Part shown: positions 25,747-35,138 of the stretch, piece by piece
Layout of the letters: every line of letters starts with the position of its first letter
How positions within the stretch are numbered: position 1 is the stretch's first letter
NCBI RefSeq assembly: GCF_010448835.1
Contig: NZ_CP048409.1
Span: 1,930,001 to 1,994,000 of the forward strand
DNA length: 64,000 nt
DNA from: Draconibacterium halophilum
Lineage (GTDB): Bacteria; Bacteroidota; Bacteroidia; Bacteroidales; Prolixibacteraceae
Direction of reading: 5' to 3'
Translations under genes and position numbers: made by a program
Notes under the pieces: generated by a model
What the model was told of the DNA's origin: nothing
What the model saw: the letters and a program-made list of their open reading frames with translations, nothing else
Databases searched by the model: none

Positions 25747-28176
25747 ATGATCTGTAATAAACTTAGACTAAACAGTGTGCTGACCCTCCTTGTATTATTA
25801 CTTGTATCCGGCAGTCTGTCGGCAAGTGTTTCACAAAAAAGCGTAAAAGAAATCGTTAAGTCAATGACCCTGGAGCAGAAAGCTCAGTTGGTTATTGGCA
25901 CAGGAATGTATTTCCCATTACCCGATTCTATTCGCGAAAAAATGCCACCAATGTTTGGTGGAGGTTTGGATACCAGCACTCCTTACGGAAAAATGATTGA
26001 TAAAATCAGAGGTTATTTACCCGGAACTGCAGGCGTTACAGCAGAATTTCCTGACTTAGGAGTAACCAGTCAAACATTGGCTGACGGTCCTGCCGGATTA
26101 CGTATCAGCCCAATCCGCGATGGTGAAACCGATACTTATTATTGTACAGCTTTCCCGATTGCAACCGTAATGGCTTCATCGTGGGATACTGATTTAGTAG
26201 AATCGGTAGGAAAAGCGATGGGTAAAGAGGTGCTGGAATATGGTGCCGATGTTCTTTTAGCACCTGCATTGAATATTCAACGTGATCCACTTTGCGGACG
26301 TAACTTCGAATATTATTCGGAAGATCCGCTGGTATCCGGCAAAATGGCAGCTGCCATGGTGAATGGCATTCAGTCGAACGGAGTTGGAACTTCCATCAAA
26401 CACTTTGCGGTAAACAACCAGGAAACCAATCGTATGTCGGTTGATGTAATTGTTAGCGAACGTGCTTTGCGCGAAATTTATCTGAAAGGTTTTAAAATCG
26501 CGGTTCAGGAAAGTCAGCCATGGACAGTGATGTCATCTTACAATAAAGTAAACGGAGTTTATACTTCAGAGAGTCATGATCTGTTGACTAAAATTCTTCG
26601 CGACGATTGGGGATTTAAAGGTTACGTAATGACCGACTGGGGCGGGGGTAGCGATGTTGTTGCCCAAATGAAAGCCGGAAACGATATGATCCAGCCCGGT
26701 TCGCCTGAGACCATAAAAACGCTTATCGAAGCCGTTGAGTCAGGAAAGCTCGATGAATCGGTTTTGGATACAAATGTTGAGCGTATTCTGAATATTATGG
26801 TTGAGACACCACGATACAAAGGATATAAAATATCGAACAAACCAGATTTAAAAGCACACGCGGAAGTAACTCGTCAGGCCGCTACCGATGGAATGGTATT
26901 ACTGGAAAATAACGGTGCACTTCCATTTGCAAACAGCATAAAAAATGTAGCCGCATTCGGAAATGCTTCCTACGATTTTATTTCAGGAGGTACCGGTAGT
27001 GGCGACGTGAATGAAGCTTACACGGTTTCGTTGTTGGAAGGCCTGCAAAATGCCGGTTACCAAACTTACGACGAACTTAAAAAGACTTACGAAACCTACA
27101 TGGAAGAAGCGAGTAAAGTGCAGGATAAATCCAAAAACTTTATTGCTGCTTTAATGGGTGGAAAAATTCCTGTTGAAGAAATGGCTTTGGATGCCTCGAT
27201 TGCTGAAGAGATGGCTGCAAAAGCTGATATTGCCCTAATCACTATCGGCCGAAATGCCGGAGAAGGTGGCGACCGCGAAGCTGTTGAAGGCGACTTCTAT
27301 TTGAATAAGAACGAAAAAGACCTGATCAAAACAGTTACCGACGCTTTTCACGCAAAAGGTAAAAAAGCGGTGGTTATTCTGAATGTAGGCGGCGTAGTTG
27401 AAACCGCCAGCTGGAGCAATATTCCTGATGCTATTCTTTGTGCATGGCAACCTGGACAGGAGGGTGGTAATTCGGTAGTTGATGTACTTTCAGGAAAAGT
27501 AAATCCGTCAGGTAAACTGGCACAAACTTTCCCTGTGAAATATGAGGATGGTTCGTCGTCGGATAATTTCCCCGGCGAGGCAATAAAAGTTGAGGGAGCA
27601 GAAGATAATACCGCCGACCAATCCGGTTTCTCGATGATGCGCCGCGTACCCTGGGAAGTGGTTTACGAAGAAGATATTTACGTGGGGTACCGTTATTTCA
27701 ATACTTTCGATGTGCCGGTTGCCTACGAATTCGGATACGGAAAATCGTACACAACATTTGAATACAGCAACCTGAAACTGAGCGACAAAAATTTAAATGG
27801 TAAAATTACGGTTTCCATCGATGTGAAAAATACCGGTGATGTTGCGGGTAAAGAAGTGGTTCAGGTCTATGCCAGCGCGCCGGGTAAATCACTTGAAAAA
27901 CCGGAAGAAGAGTTGGTAGCCTTTGGAAAAACTGCGCTGTTAGAACCGGGAAAATCTGCAACTCTATCATTTGATATTGATGCGGCACTTTTGGCTTCGT
28001 TTGATGAAGGAAGTACAAGCTGGATTACAGAAGCCGGTGATTACACCATAAAAGTTGGAGCCTCGTCGAAAGACATTAAAGAAAAAGCAACATTTTCTGT
28101 TGCCAACGATATAACAGTTCAGAAGGTATCAAAAGCTATGGTGCCTGAACGCGACTTTGAAAAAATGCATAGGTAG
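25747..28176 (+). CDS. GH3 beta-glycosidase (beta-glucosidase/beta-xylosidase type), secreted
   Basis: An 809-residue three-domain GH3 enzyme. A signal peptide ends near SLSA (residue 26). The TIM barrel has IKHFAVNNQETNR and the nucleophile Asp297 in YVMTDWGG. The alpha/beta sandwich begins near VARQAATDGMVLLEN-like sequence at about 375, and a fibronectin-III-like domain covers about 690-800. No lipobox is seen, so it is probably periplasmic. It trims beta-linked glucose or xylose from oligosaccharides; the family motif does not resolve which. It is divergent from the Nudix-type regulator, whose likely operator lies at its promoter, and is followed by a carboxylesterase. Confidence 0.9.
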   Translation: MICNKLRLNSVLTLLVLLLVSGSLSASVSQKSVKEIVKSMTLEQKAQLVIGTGMYFPLPDSIREKMPPMFGGGLDTSTPYGKMIDKIRGYLPGTAGVTAEFPDLGVTSQTLADGPAGLRISPIRDGETDTYYCTAFPIATVMASSWDTDLVESVGKAMGKEVLEYGADVLLAPALNIQRDPLCGRNFEYYSEDPLVSGKMAAAMVNGIQSNGVGTSIKHFAVNNQETNRMSVDVIVSERALREIYLKGFKIAVQESQPWTVMSSYNKVNGVYTSESHDLLTKILRDDWGFKGYVMTDWGGGSDVVAQMKAGNDMIQPGSPETIKTLIEAVESGKLDESVLDTNVERILNIMVETPRYKGYKISNKPDLKAHAEVTRQAATDGMVLLENNGALPFANSIKNVAAFGNASYDFISGGTGSGDVNEAYTVSLLEGLQNAGYQTYDELKKTYETYMEEASKVQDKSKNFIAALMGGKIPVEEMALDASIAEEMAAKADIALITIGRNAGEGGDREAVEGDFYLNKNEKDLIKTVTDAFHAKGKKAVVILNVGGVVETASWSNIPDAILCAWQPGQEGGNSVVDVLSGKVNPSGKLAQTFPVKYEDGSSSDNFPGEAIKVEGAEDNTADQSGFSMMRRVPWEVVYEEDIYVGYRYFNTFDVPVAYEFGYGKSYTTFEYSNLKLSDKNLNGKITVSIDVKNTGDVAGKEVVQVYASAPGKSLEKPEEELVAFGKTALLEPGKSATLSFDIDAALLASFDEGSTSWITEAGDYTIKVGASSKDIKEKATFSVANDITVQKVSKAMVPERDFEKMHR

Positions 28177-28196
28177 TGGGACTTGGTTAAATACTC

Positions 28197-28230
28197 TCTC
28201 CCTGGAATAGTTCAGGGGGGAGTTCCCTTT
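28197..28230 (+). terminator. Weak hairpin between GH3 and carboxylesterase genes
   Basis: TCTCCCTG (28197-28204) can pair with CAGGGGGG (28213-28220) using two G-U pairs and an 8-nt loop. CCCTTTTTCC follows. It may attenuate read-through from GH3 into the esterase gene. Confidence 0.4.
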
Positions 28231-28290
28231 TTCCTTAACCTGTGTAAAAACGACCTTTTTAAGACTAAACAAATTGTAAACCTACTACCT

Positions 28291-29856
28291 ATGAAAAACG
28301 TACGCATAATTCTATTTCTTGGCATTGCCTTGGTTTTTGGGGCATGTTCAACTCAGCCACCCATGCTAATAAAAGATAGTGTAACTATTGCCGATGGAAC
28401 GGTGAGTGGTTCTTTTGATGAAAGTACCGGAATTACCACTTTTAAGGGAATCCCGTTTGCTGCTCCGCCTGTAGGAGATTTGCGTTGGAAAGCACCACAA
28501 CCCGTTGAACCCTGGGAAGGCGTGAAACAATGCACCGAATTTTCAGCCAGTCCGATGCAGGCAACTCCCGCACCTTTTATGATGTGGACGCAGGAATACA
28601 TTGCTCCAAAAGAGCCCTTAAGCGAAGATTGTTTGTACCTGAATGTTTGGACTCCGGCTAAAGATGCTACTGAAACACGCCCCGTGTTTGTTTACATCTA
28701 TGGCGGTGGTTTTTCAAGTGGTGGAAGTGCTGTGCCTATTTACGATGGCGAGGAAATGGCGAAAAAAGGCATCGTTTTTATTAGTATAAATTATCGTGTA
28801 GGAACTTTAGGATTTTTGGCGCATCCGGAACTTACTGCTGAATCGCCAAACAACGCTTCCGGAAATTATGGGTTACTCGATCAGGTTACGGCACTTGAGT
28901 GGGTGAATAAAAATATTGCAGCCTTTGGTGGCGATCCTGAGAATGTGACCATTGCCGGTCAGTCGGCTGGTGCGTTTAGTGTCAATTATTTAGTGGCAAG
29001 TCCGTTAACAAAAGGCCTTATTCACCGTGCCATTGCCGAGAGTGGTGGTGCTGTTCTTTCAACCAATGCGTTAGCACGTGGTGGTAGCCTGAAATCTGCA
29101 GAGGAAGCGGGTATAAAATTCGCCGAGTCTTTGGGGGCATCATCTATTGAAGAATTGCGGGTAAAAAGTGCTGAAGAAATTTTAAGCAGCAGAGGTGGTG
29201 GTGCACCGATCGTTGATGGTTATTTTCTGCCCAAACCGGTTAGTGAAATATTTGCCAGCGGAGAGCAAAACGATATTCCTGTGATAATTGGATGGAACGA
29301 AGATGAAGGATTTGGCCCGCCATCTGTTTCAGGAGAACAGTTTAAAGCCTCTTTAAAAGATCGATTTGGCGACATGGCCGATGAATTTCTGGCAAAATTC
29401 CCAATGAATACAGAAGAAGAAGCCCAAACCATTCAGAACGATCTGGGTGCCTTGCAAACTTTTGGTGTTCAGTCGTATAAGTGGATGCAACTACAAAATG
29501 AAAAGGCAACATCGAAGGTGTTTATGTATCGTTTTGAGCGCGATGTTCCTTATGCCGATGGAATGAGTGATTTTGGAGCTTTCCATACAGGGGAAGTTTC
29601 ATACGCCTACAATAACCTGAAAATGAGCCCGCGTCCATGGACCGAGGCGGATTATAAACTGGCCGATCTGATGTCGGACTACTGGGTGAATTTTGCTACT
29701 TCAGGAGATCCAAATGCAGACGGATTGCCGGAGTGGGAAGCAGCTTCGCCTGATAACCTGAAAGCAATGCGCTTTAATACAACATCAGCGTGTGACGATG
29801 TACCAAGCATTGAACTGCTTCAATTTCTTGATAAATTTTATACCGAGACCAAATAA
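28291..29856 (+). CDS. Type-B carboxylesterase (CE10-like), lipoprotein
   Basis: A 521-residue alpha/beta-hydrolase. The ATG at 28291 is chosen because it starts a clean lipoprotein signal (VFGAC, Cys19); the longer open frame from 28183 runs through the hairpin. TFKGIPFAAPPVGDLRWKAP is the carboxylesterase signature near the N-terminus. Ser225 in AGQSAGAFS is the nucleophile, with Gln in place of the usual Glu of GESAG. The Glu in NEDEGFG and the His in GAFHTGEV complete the triad. Family members hydrolyse small esters. Next to glycosidases it may remove acyl groups from glycans, but this is inference. It is same-strand with GH3 and probably co-transcribed in part. Confidence 0.85.
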   Translation: MKNVRIILFLGIALVFGACSTQPPMLIKDSVTIADGTVSGSFDESTGITTFKGIPFAAPPVGDLRWKAPQPVEPWEGVKQCTEFSASPMQATPAPFMMWTQEYIAPKEPLSEDCLYLNVWTPAKDATETRPVFVYIYGGGFSSGGSAVPIYDGEEMAKKGIVFISINYRVGTLGFLAHPELTAESPNNASGNYGLLDQVTALEWVNKNIAAFGGDPENVTIAGQSAGAFSVNYLVASPLTKGLIHRAIAESGGAVLSTNALARGGSLKSAEEAGIKFAESLGASSIEELRVKSAEEILSSRGGGAPIVDGYFLPKPVSEIFASGEQNDIPVIIGWNEDEGFGPPSVSGEQFKASLKDRFGDMADEFLAKFPMNTEEEAQTIQNDLGALQTFGVQSYKWMQLQNEKATSKVFMYRFERDVPYADGMSDFGAFHTGEVSYAYNNLKMSPRPWTEADYKLADLMSDYWVNFATSGDPNADGLPEWEAASPDNLKAMRFNTTSACDDVPSIELLQFLDKFYTETK

Positions 29857-29958
29857 AACTATAGTTACCATTTAATTGATTTCAAGCCCGCAAGGAGGTT
29901 CCGATTATTAGCTTGAGGATAAGGAAGAAGTAACGGATATGTTCCTATTTCTCATTAG

Positions 29959-30105
29959 AACGGACCATCCACAGCTAAATATGCCCGCCAGAAAAGTATT
30001 GCAGGTGGTAGTCCGTTTGAAGACTTTACCGACAGAACTTATAAAGGGAAAACCATCGAGGCAGCCAATGTTTACGATTTGAAAGTTGTAAAAGAGACAA
30101 AGCGG
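29959..30105 (+). pseudogene. Remnant of an unidentified gene, 3' end only
   Basis: The 372-bp gap between the carboxylesterase and GH105 genes holds no intact gene. A coding-like segment follows an in-frame TAG at 29956. Its sequence has normal composition (KYARQKSIAGGSPFEDFTD, then TYKGKTIEAANVYDL) and runs straight into a well-formed terminator at 30107. That layout looks like the last 50 or so codons of a deleted gene whose terminator survived. I do not recognise the family. The antisense open frame over the same segment is probably a shadow. Confidence is low because the segment is short. Confidence 0.3.
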
Positions 30106-30106
30106 G

Positions 30107-30134
30107 GCCCCAATTATCAATGGGGCTCTTTTTA
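30107..30134 (+). terminator. Intrinsic terminator
   Basis: GCCCC (30107-30111 region) pairs with GGGGC (30122-30126), and the inner ATT/AAT pairs extend the stem. TCTTTTTAT follows. It isolates the GH105 operon from upstream transcription. Confidence 0.8.
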
Positions 30135-30228
30135 TGACCTTTGGGAAAATATTCCCGTTTTATGATACATTTTAATTGCTGAAAATCTCGCGGGTAGATT
30201 AGTTTTGTTGTCAAACAATAGTAAACCA

Positions 30229-31410
30229 ATGAGGACATTTGCAATTATCTTTCTATTTATTGCGCTAATCGGATGCAATTCAAAAACTACCAAACAAAAT
30301 TCAGTACAAACTACGGAGCCCTTATGGTTGGTAAAATTTGCTGAAACCGTTTTACACGAAGCAGACAGTTTGATTTATTATCAGCGCGAAAAACCCAAAT
30401 ACGAGTACGATTACGCTTTTCTGGGCGATGCCATTTATAAATTAAAAGACGTTGACCCGAAATATGGTGCTTACCTGAAAGATTATATCGATTACTTTTT
30501 GCACGAAGATGGCGAAATTGACGGTCAAAAAACTTCGGATTACAACATCGACCGTGTAAGACCCGGTAACAGCATGATTTCGTTGTACCAGGACTACGGC
30601 GATGAAAAATATCGCCTGGGAATAGAAACGCTGGTGGAGCAAATGAAAGGCCAGCCGCGGACAAATTCCGGTGGTTTTTGGCATAAAAAAATATACCCCT
30701 ATCAAATGTGGTTGGATGGTTTGTACATGGCCTCTCCGTTTTTGGCTCGTTATGCCAAAGAATTCGATCAGCCACAGTGGTTCGATGAGGTTACTTTTCA
30801 ACTGCAGGAAGTGTATAAAAGTACGCTCGATGAAAAAACGGGGCTGGTTTACCATGCCTGGGACGAAAGTCGCGAGCAACGCTGGTGCAACAAAGAAACC
30901 GGCCAGTCGAAACACTTCTGGAGCCGTGCTACAGGCTGGTACATGATGGCTTTGGTTGATGTGTTGGAATACTTACCTGAAGATCATAAAGACAGGGAAG
31001 CACTGATCAGCATTCTGAATGATCTTAGCGCATCCCTTTTAAATGTGCGCGATGTGGAGACCGGCTTATGGTACCAGGTGTTGGATATGGGCGGCGAAGA
31101 AGGCAACTATGTAGAAGCATCGGGATCGGCAATGATTGTTTATTCCTATGCAAAAGGAGCTAAAAAGGGTTGGCTGCCGGAAAGCTATCTTGAAATCGCC
31201 GAAAACGCTTTTGATAGTACAACTGAAAACCTGGTTTCGGAAGATGAAAATGGTTTAGTAACTTTAACCAATACTTGCGGAGCCTGTGGTTTGGGCGGAA
31301 ATCCATACCGCGAAGGAGATTATAATTACTATATTTCGGAGAAAAAGGTGGATAACGACCAAAAGGGTGTGGCACCAATGATTTTAGCAGCAATTGAATT
31401 AAATAAATAA
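30229..31410 (+). CDS. GH105 unsaturated rhamnogalacturonyl/glucuronyl hydrolase, lipoprotein
   Basis: A 393-residue (alpha/alpha)6 enzyme of family GH105 (YteR/YesR type). The ATG at 30229 gives a lipoprotein signal with the lipobox IALIGC (Cys16); an upstream TTG start at 30205 is less likely. YQMWLDGLYMASPF carries the catalytic Asp of the family, and HFWSRATGWYMMALVD and TNTCGACGLGG are conserved blocks. It removes an unsaturated uronic acid from lyase products of pectin, or of arabinogalactan side chains. It leads an operon with a DUF4861 gene 10 bp later and a broken esterase gene directly abutting that. Confidence 0.9.
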   Translation: MRTFAIIFLFIALIGCNSKTTKQNSVQTTEPLWLVKFAETVLHEADSLIYYQREKPKYEYDYAFLGDAIYKLKDVDPKYGAYLKDYIDYFLHEDGEIDGQKTSDYNIDRVRPGNSMISLYQDYGDEKYRLGIETLVEQMKGQPRTNSGGFWHKKIYPYQMWLDGLYMASPFLARYAKEFDQPQWFDEVTFQLQEVYKSTLDEKTGLVYHAWDESREQRWCNKETGQSKHFWSRATGWYMMALVDVLEYLPEDHKDREALISILNDLSASLLNVRDVETGLWYQVLDMGGEEGNYVEASGSAMIVYSYAKGAKKGWLPESYLEIAENAFDSTTENLVSEDENGLVTLTNTCGACGLGGNPYREGDYNYYISEKKVDNDQKGVAPMILAAIELNK

Positions 31411-31420
31411 CAAGAACATT

Positions 31421-32416
31421 ATGAAGAATCTGACTCTAATCCTGACGATACTGGCATTAATTGCAACGGCTTGCACAACTAATAAACCCAAAGAAAAAGT
31501 CGCTGAAAAAAGTGTGGAAGTACAAAAAACACAAGCCTATATTGGTTTAAAAGATGGCGGCGAGTGGAAATGGGTAACCAAAAACAACGGCAACGAACAA
31601 TGGGAGTACCAGGGGGGCGAATTTCATCCGGTATCACAATTGAAAGTGGATGAAAAACATACCGATCATTCATTCGATATCCAGTTTGAAGGACCGGGGT
31701 GGGAATCAGATAAAGTGGGCTACCGTATTTATCTCGACTGGCGAAATGCTATCGATATTTTTGGCAAGAAGACCGATTCGTTGGTTTTGCATAAGGTGGG
31801 ATTAGATGGTTTTGATTCGTACCACGAAGTGAGCGACTGGGGTGTTGATGTGCTGAAAGTAGGCTCATCGCTGGGAATGGGGTCAGTAGCTTTTTGGGAT
31901 GGAGGAAAAGCTATCCGTGTAGAAAAAACCGACAGTTTATTTAGCGAAGTGGAAAGTAGTGCTGAAAAGTCGAAAGTCAACATAAATTACTACGGCTGGG
32001 AGATTAACGATACAAAAACAACCTTGCAATCAACACTCGAAATTGAAGCCGGAAGTTACCTGACAAAATATACACTGAAACTCAGCGAGGCGCTGCCGAA
32101 CCTGGCCAGCGGAATTGTAAAACACGAGGGCACAGATGTGCAGATTTTCACTGATATAAAAGAAGACTGGACCTGCCTGGCAACTTTTGGCGTGCAAACC
32201 TTGCAGGAAGATAAGTTGGGTATGTGTGTTTTTGTAAAAACAGATCAGTTGCTGGAAATTACCGATGATGAATATAGCGATGTATTAGTGATGAAACCTG
32301 AAAACAACGAATTGACCTATTACTTTGGTGCGGCCTGGGAACAAGATGCTTCAGGAGTAACATCAATGGATGAGTTTAAGGCGCTGCTAACTGAGCAGGC
32401 AAAATACATCCGCTAA
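31421..32416 (+). CDS. DUF4861-family lipoprotein
   Basis: A 331-residue secreted protein with the lipobox IATAC (Cys18). The rest looks all-beta and fits the DUF4861 family (YIGLKDGGEWKWV, GPGWESDKVGYRIYLDWRNA, GWEINDTKTTL). Members commonly sit beside GH88 and GH105 genes in polysaccharide loci, so a role in handling uronic-acid glycans is plausible; no activity can be assigned from sequence. It follows GH105 after 10 bp, and its TAA abuts the ATG of the next, decayed gene. Confidence 0.8.
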   Translation: MKNLTLILTILALIATACTTNKPKEKVAEKSVEVQKTQAYIGLKDGGEWKWVTKNNGNEQWEYQGGEFHPVSQLKVDEKHTDHSFDIQFEGPGWESDKVGYRIYLDWRNAIDIFGKKTDSLVLHKVGLDGFDSYHEVSDWGVDVLKVGSSLGMGSVAFWDGGKAIRVEKTDSLFSEVESSAEKSKVNINYYGWEINDTKTTLQSTLEIEAGSYLTKYTLKLSEALPNLASGIVKHEGTDVQIFTDIKEDWTCLATFGVQTLQEDKLGMCVFVKTDQLLEITDDEYSDVLVMKPENNELTYYFGAAWEQDASGVTSMDEFKALLTEQAKYIR

Positions 32417-32806
32417 ATGAACAAACTGTTTCTGCTTTTTATTTGCCTGCTGTTTCTGCTTTTTTCACAGCACTAATTTAATTTTCCGGACGATACATCG
32501 TTTAACCTACAAAGTACTTATCGGAAGATCGCCAAAGATTTTCCGCATGCAAGCATTGTGTAAGATTTTAACATTCCGGTGATAAATGAAAAGCATAACA
32601 TGATCTACCACTCCTTTGGCGGGCGTGAGTTACACATCGATATCTTTTTTTCAAAAATCAGTAAAGCAAACCAGGCAGCTGGGGTGCTGTTGATTCATTA
32701 TGGAGGTTGAGCCTCCGGAACAAAATTGCACCTGGTACCTTTGGCGCAAAAGCTGGCCGAAGCCGTACTTATCGTTATTTCATTTTTGGATAAGGCGTTG
32801 AAATAG
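32417..32806 (+). pseudogene. Decayed secreted alpha/beta-hydrolase (esterase) gene with three in-frame stops
   Basis: One reading frame over 130 codons reads as a secreted esterase of the BD-FAE/acetyl-esterase type: signal-like MNKLFLLFICLLFLLFSQH, then KIAKDFPHASIV, then YHSFGGRELHIDIF, VLLIHYGG and ASGTKLHLVPLAQKLAEA. It is broken by TAA at 32474, TAA at 32561 and TGA at 32708, with no frameshift. The TGA falls where the family usually has Trp (HGGGW-type motif), consistent with TGG to TGA. The copy ends after the oxyanion-loop region and lacks the nucleophile-Ser and His parts, so the C-terminal half is deleted, up to 3 bp from the convergent GH42 gene. Confidence 0.8.
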
Positions 32807-32809
32807 TTC

Positions 32810-34903
32810 TTATTTTGTCTTCCAAACCAAAACGCCGGCTGTAGGAATACTTGTTTCTCCAATCAGTATTTCAGAACCGGTAGGTAGCTCCATATTGTAG
32901 TTAATATTCGAGTAATTCACAGCAATTCCATAACCATCACGGTATTCAACCATAACTCCTTTGGGATAGTTTTTTACGTCGATATCAAGACGATCATAAA
33001 GTTTGTCCAGAACGGCATGCTCTAGTTTTCCATTGTGACTGTCAACTCCAATGTAGGTTACCGTTCCTTTGTTGAGTTGATTAAAAGTTACGGCTGTTTT
33101 TCCGGCATAAAAATCGCCGCTGTAGGTTCCCCAGGTTTCTGTGCCGTTGTTGGCTTTCAAAATATCTCCCCAGGTTGTCCAGGCGTATTTTTTATTGTCC
33201 ATTATTACGGTGTCGGGCGCATATGGACGAAGCAAATCATAGAATTCAATTTCGCCACCAATGAGTTCGTAAAGCGGCTCGGCATGTTTGGCCTGCCACA
33301 AATGGCCCAATTCATTTTGATGACCCGTGCGAACGGACATTACCAGGTTGCCGCCATTTTTTACATATTCAGTTAGCTTATCAATCAGCTTTATACTCAT
33401 TTGCTGATAGGCCGGAGCAACAATTACCGGGTACTGTGCAAAATCCATGGTATCGCGAATAAAATCAACCGGTGCGCCAAATGCTTTTAGTGCTTTGTAG
33501 TATTTCAGCACGTGGCCTTCGGTATACCAAACGTTAGTTTGTTTGTTGTTATTTATGGCAACCGCATTATCCGGATTGTACAAAATGGCTGTTTTTCGAT
33601 TTAAGTAATCCTGAGGAATTTGTCCCTCAGAAGGATTGTTACGAAGCACTTCTATTTCGTCGATAAATTTTTCGTATTCTAAGCCGCCCGGAGTAGGCGT
33701 CACTCCATCGGGACCAACAATGCCGTAATGGTATTGCTCGTAGCCGTAGATAGGTGCACGAAAACGGTAGGTGCAGGTGAACTTACTACCTCCTGCAAAA
33801 ACATGCCATAACCACAGCCGTACGGCTCCCGGCAAAGGTTGCGAGTTGATCGATCCCCAGTTTACTTGTCCGGGTTGAAGTTCCATAACACCGTAAATTG
33901 GCGTTAGTGGACGAAAGTAATCGTTGGCCATTGCAATTCGCGAGTATTCGCCCACGCGGTAACCTTTTGGCCCAATTCCGGGATGTTCGCCATAAACCAT
34001 GTAGCGGGTGTAGGTAATAAAATCAAGCTCCTTGCTGGCACCAACATAACGTGCGTCGTAGTAGGGGATGTAGTTAGTTGTTATCCACTGGTCGGGATTG
34101 ACAATCTGGCGAATTACTTTTGCCTGCTCATCCAAAAAGCTCGATGTTTCGTAATCGCAAAAACGACTGTGATCCAAACGCTGGTACAAATTCATTCCCC
34201 ATTGCGAGTGCTTCGGAATGTTTATCTCATCAAAGTTATTGTAGGTGCTGCTCCAGAAATTGGTTCCCCAGGCCTCGTTCAACGTTTTAATGTTGCCGTA
34301 TTTTTCTTTTAACCATTCTCTGAAACGTTTTTGGGCATCTTCGCCATAATCCACATTTGCAGCAGGTTCATTGTCCAGTTGCCATCCAAAAATACGGTCG
34401 TCGTTACCGTAATGTTTGGCCAGTTCTTCAATCATTTTAAGCGAATAACTGCGGTAATATTCGTTTGAGAAAGAAGCATGTTGGCGTGCTCCGTGATCCA
34501 TTCTTGTCCCGTCTTCGTGCTGTTTCAGAATATCAGGATGTTTGCGTACTAACCACACCGGAGGAGTCGCTGTTGAGGTACACATTACTACTTTCAGATT
34601 GTATTTATCGGCTAAAGCCACTGCACGGTCGAGCCACGAGAAATCGTAAACGCCTTCTTCCGGCTCCAGTTGTGCCCACGCAAACTCGGCAAAATGGGTA
34701 AATTCAAAACCCATCTCAGCCATCTTTTTTATATCGCGTTCCCATTGGCTTTCGTCCCAGTGTTCGGGGTAATAATAAGCGCCAACTGAAGTTAATTCTT
34801 TAGGAGGAAAATAATTTCGTTCTTGTGCGAAAGTGCCTGTTGAAAACAGATTAACTAAAAAGAAGTTAATAAGTATTAGTCTGATAAGTTTTTGTTTGTT
34901 CAT
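32810..34903 (-). CDS. GH42 beta-galactosidase, secreted
   Basis: A 697-residue enzyme with a cleavable signal peptide ending TFAQ (about 27). The barrel contains YYYPEHWDESQWERDI, the acid/base Glu179 in GWQLDNEPA and the nucleophile Glu341 in YGVMELQPGQVNW. A trimerisation-type domain and a short beta-domain follow. GH42 enzymes release galactose from beta-1,4, beta-1,3 or beta-1,6 galacto-oligosaccharides. Secretion is less common than the cytoplasmic form and fits the periplasmic digestion style of Bacteroidota. Its gene is convergent with the decayed esterase (3-bp gap) and divergent from the cupin gene. Confidence 0.9.
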   Translation of the reverse strand: MNKQKLIRLILINFFLVNLFSTGTFAQERNYFPPKELTSVGAYYYPEHWDESQWERDIKKMAEMGFEFTHFAEFAWAQLEPEEGVYDFSWLDRAVALADKYNLKVVMCTSTATPPVWLVRKHPDILKQHEDGTRMDHGARQHASFSNEYYRSYSLKMIEELAKHYGNDDRIFGWQLDNEPAANVDYGEDAQKRFREWLKEKYGNIKTLNEAWGTNFWSSTYNNFDEINIPKHSQWGMNLYQRLDHSRFCDYETSSFLDEQAKVIRQIVNPDQWITTNYIPYYDARYVGASKELDFITYTRYMVYGEHPGIGPKGYRVGEYSRIAMANDYFRPLTPIYGVMELQPGQVNWGSINSQPLPGAVRLWLWHVFAGGSKFTCTYRFRAPIYGYEQYHYGIVGPDGVTPTPGGLEYEKFIDEIEVLRNNPSEGQIPQDYLNRKTAILYNPDNAVAINNNKQTNVWYTEGHVLKYYKALKAFGAPVDFIRDTMDFAQYPVIVAPAYQQMSIKLIDKLTEYVKNGGNLVMSVRTGHQNELGHLWQAKHAEPLYELIGGEIEFYDLLRPYAPDTVIMDNKKYAWTTWGDILKANNGTETWGTYSGDFYAGKTAVTFNQLNKGTVTYIGVDSHNGKLEHAVLDKLYDRLDIDVKNYPKGVMVEYRDGYGIAVNYSNINYNMELPTGSEILIGETSIPTAGVLVWKTK

Positions 34904-35072
34904 GAATTTTGGTCTTTATATAAACTGTGAAATAATTGCACATTATTATGACGTGCAATTTTTCGATAATATCTAATCGGAAGCCATAAAAATAAGGGAA
35001 AAGTGTGAGATCAGGAAGGCGAAAAACAAATTTATAAAAAGTAAAATCGCTATTATTTCAACGGTTCCGAAA

Positions 35073-35105
35073 TTTGATATAAATACAGGGAAACTATTAG
35101 CTTTG
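35073..35105 (+). promoter_or_regulatory. Probable promoter of the cupin gene
   Basis: TTTG (35073-35076) and TAGCTTTG (35098-35105) match the Bacteroidota -33 and -7 boxes, with a 21-nt spacer, slightly long. The expected transcript start is near 35112, 27 nt ahead of the ATG. The same 235-bp gap must hold the GH42 promoter on the minus strand; TAAATTTG on that strand near 35027-35034 is a candidate. Confidence 0.5.
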
Positions 35106-35138
35106 TAGTAATAACAGTATAAATTTAACCGGTAAGTT

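Noticed and set aside
30311..30915. Two long antisense open frames (154 and 157 codons) opposite the GH105 gene
   Set aside because: They overlap a well-conserved catalytic domain and show no recognisable domain or start context of their own.
32417..32806. Stop-codon reassignment or read-through as explanation of the in-frame stops
   Set aside because: Hundreds of other genes in the window use TAA, TAG and TGA normally as stops, and the gene also lacks its 3' half. Decay is simpler.
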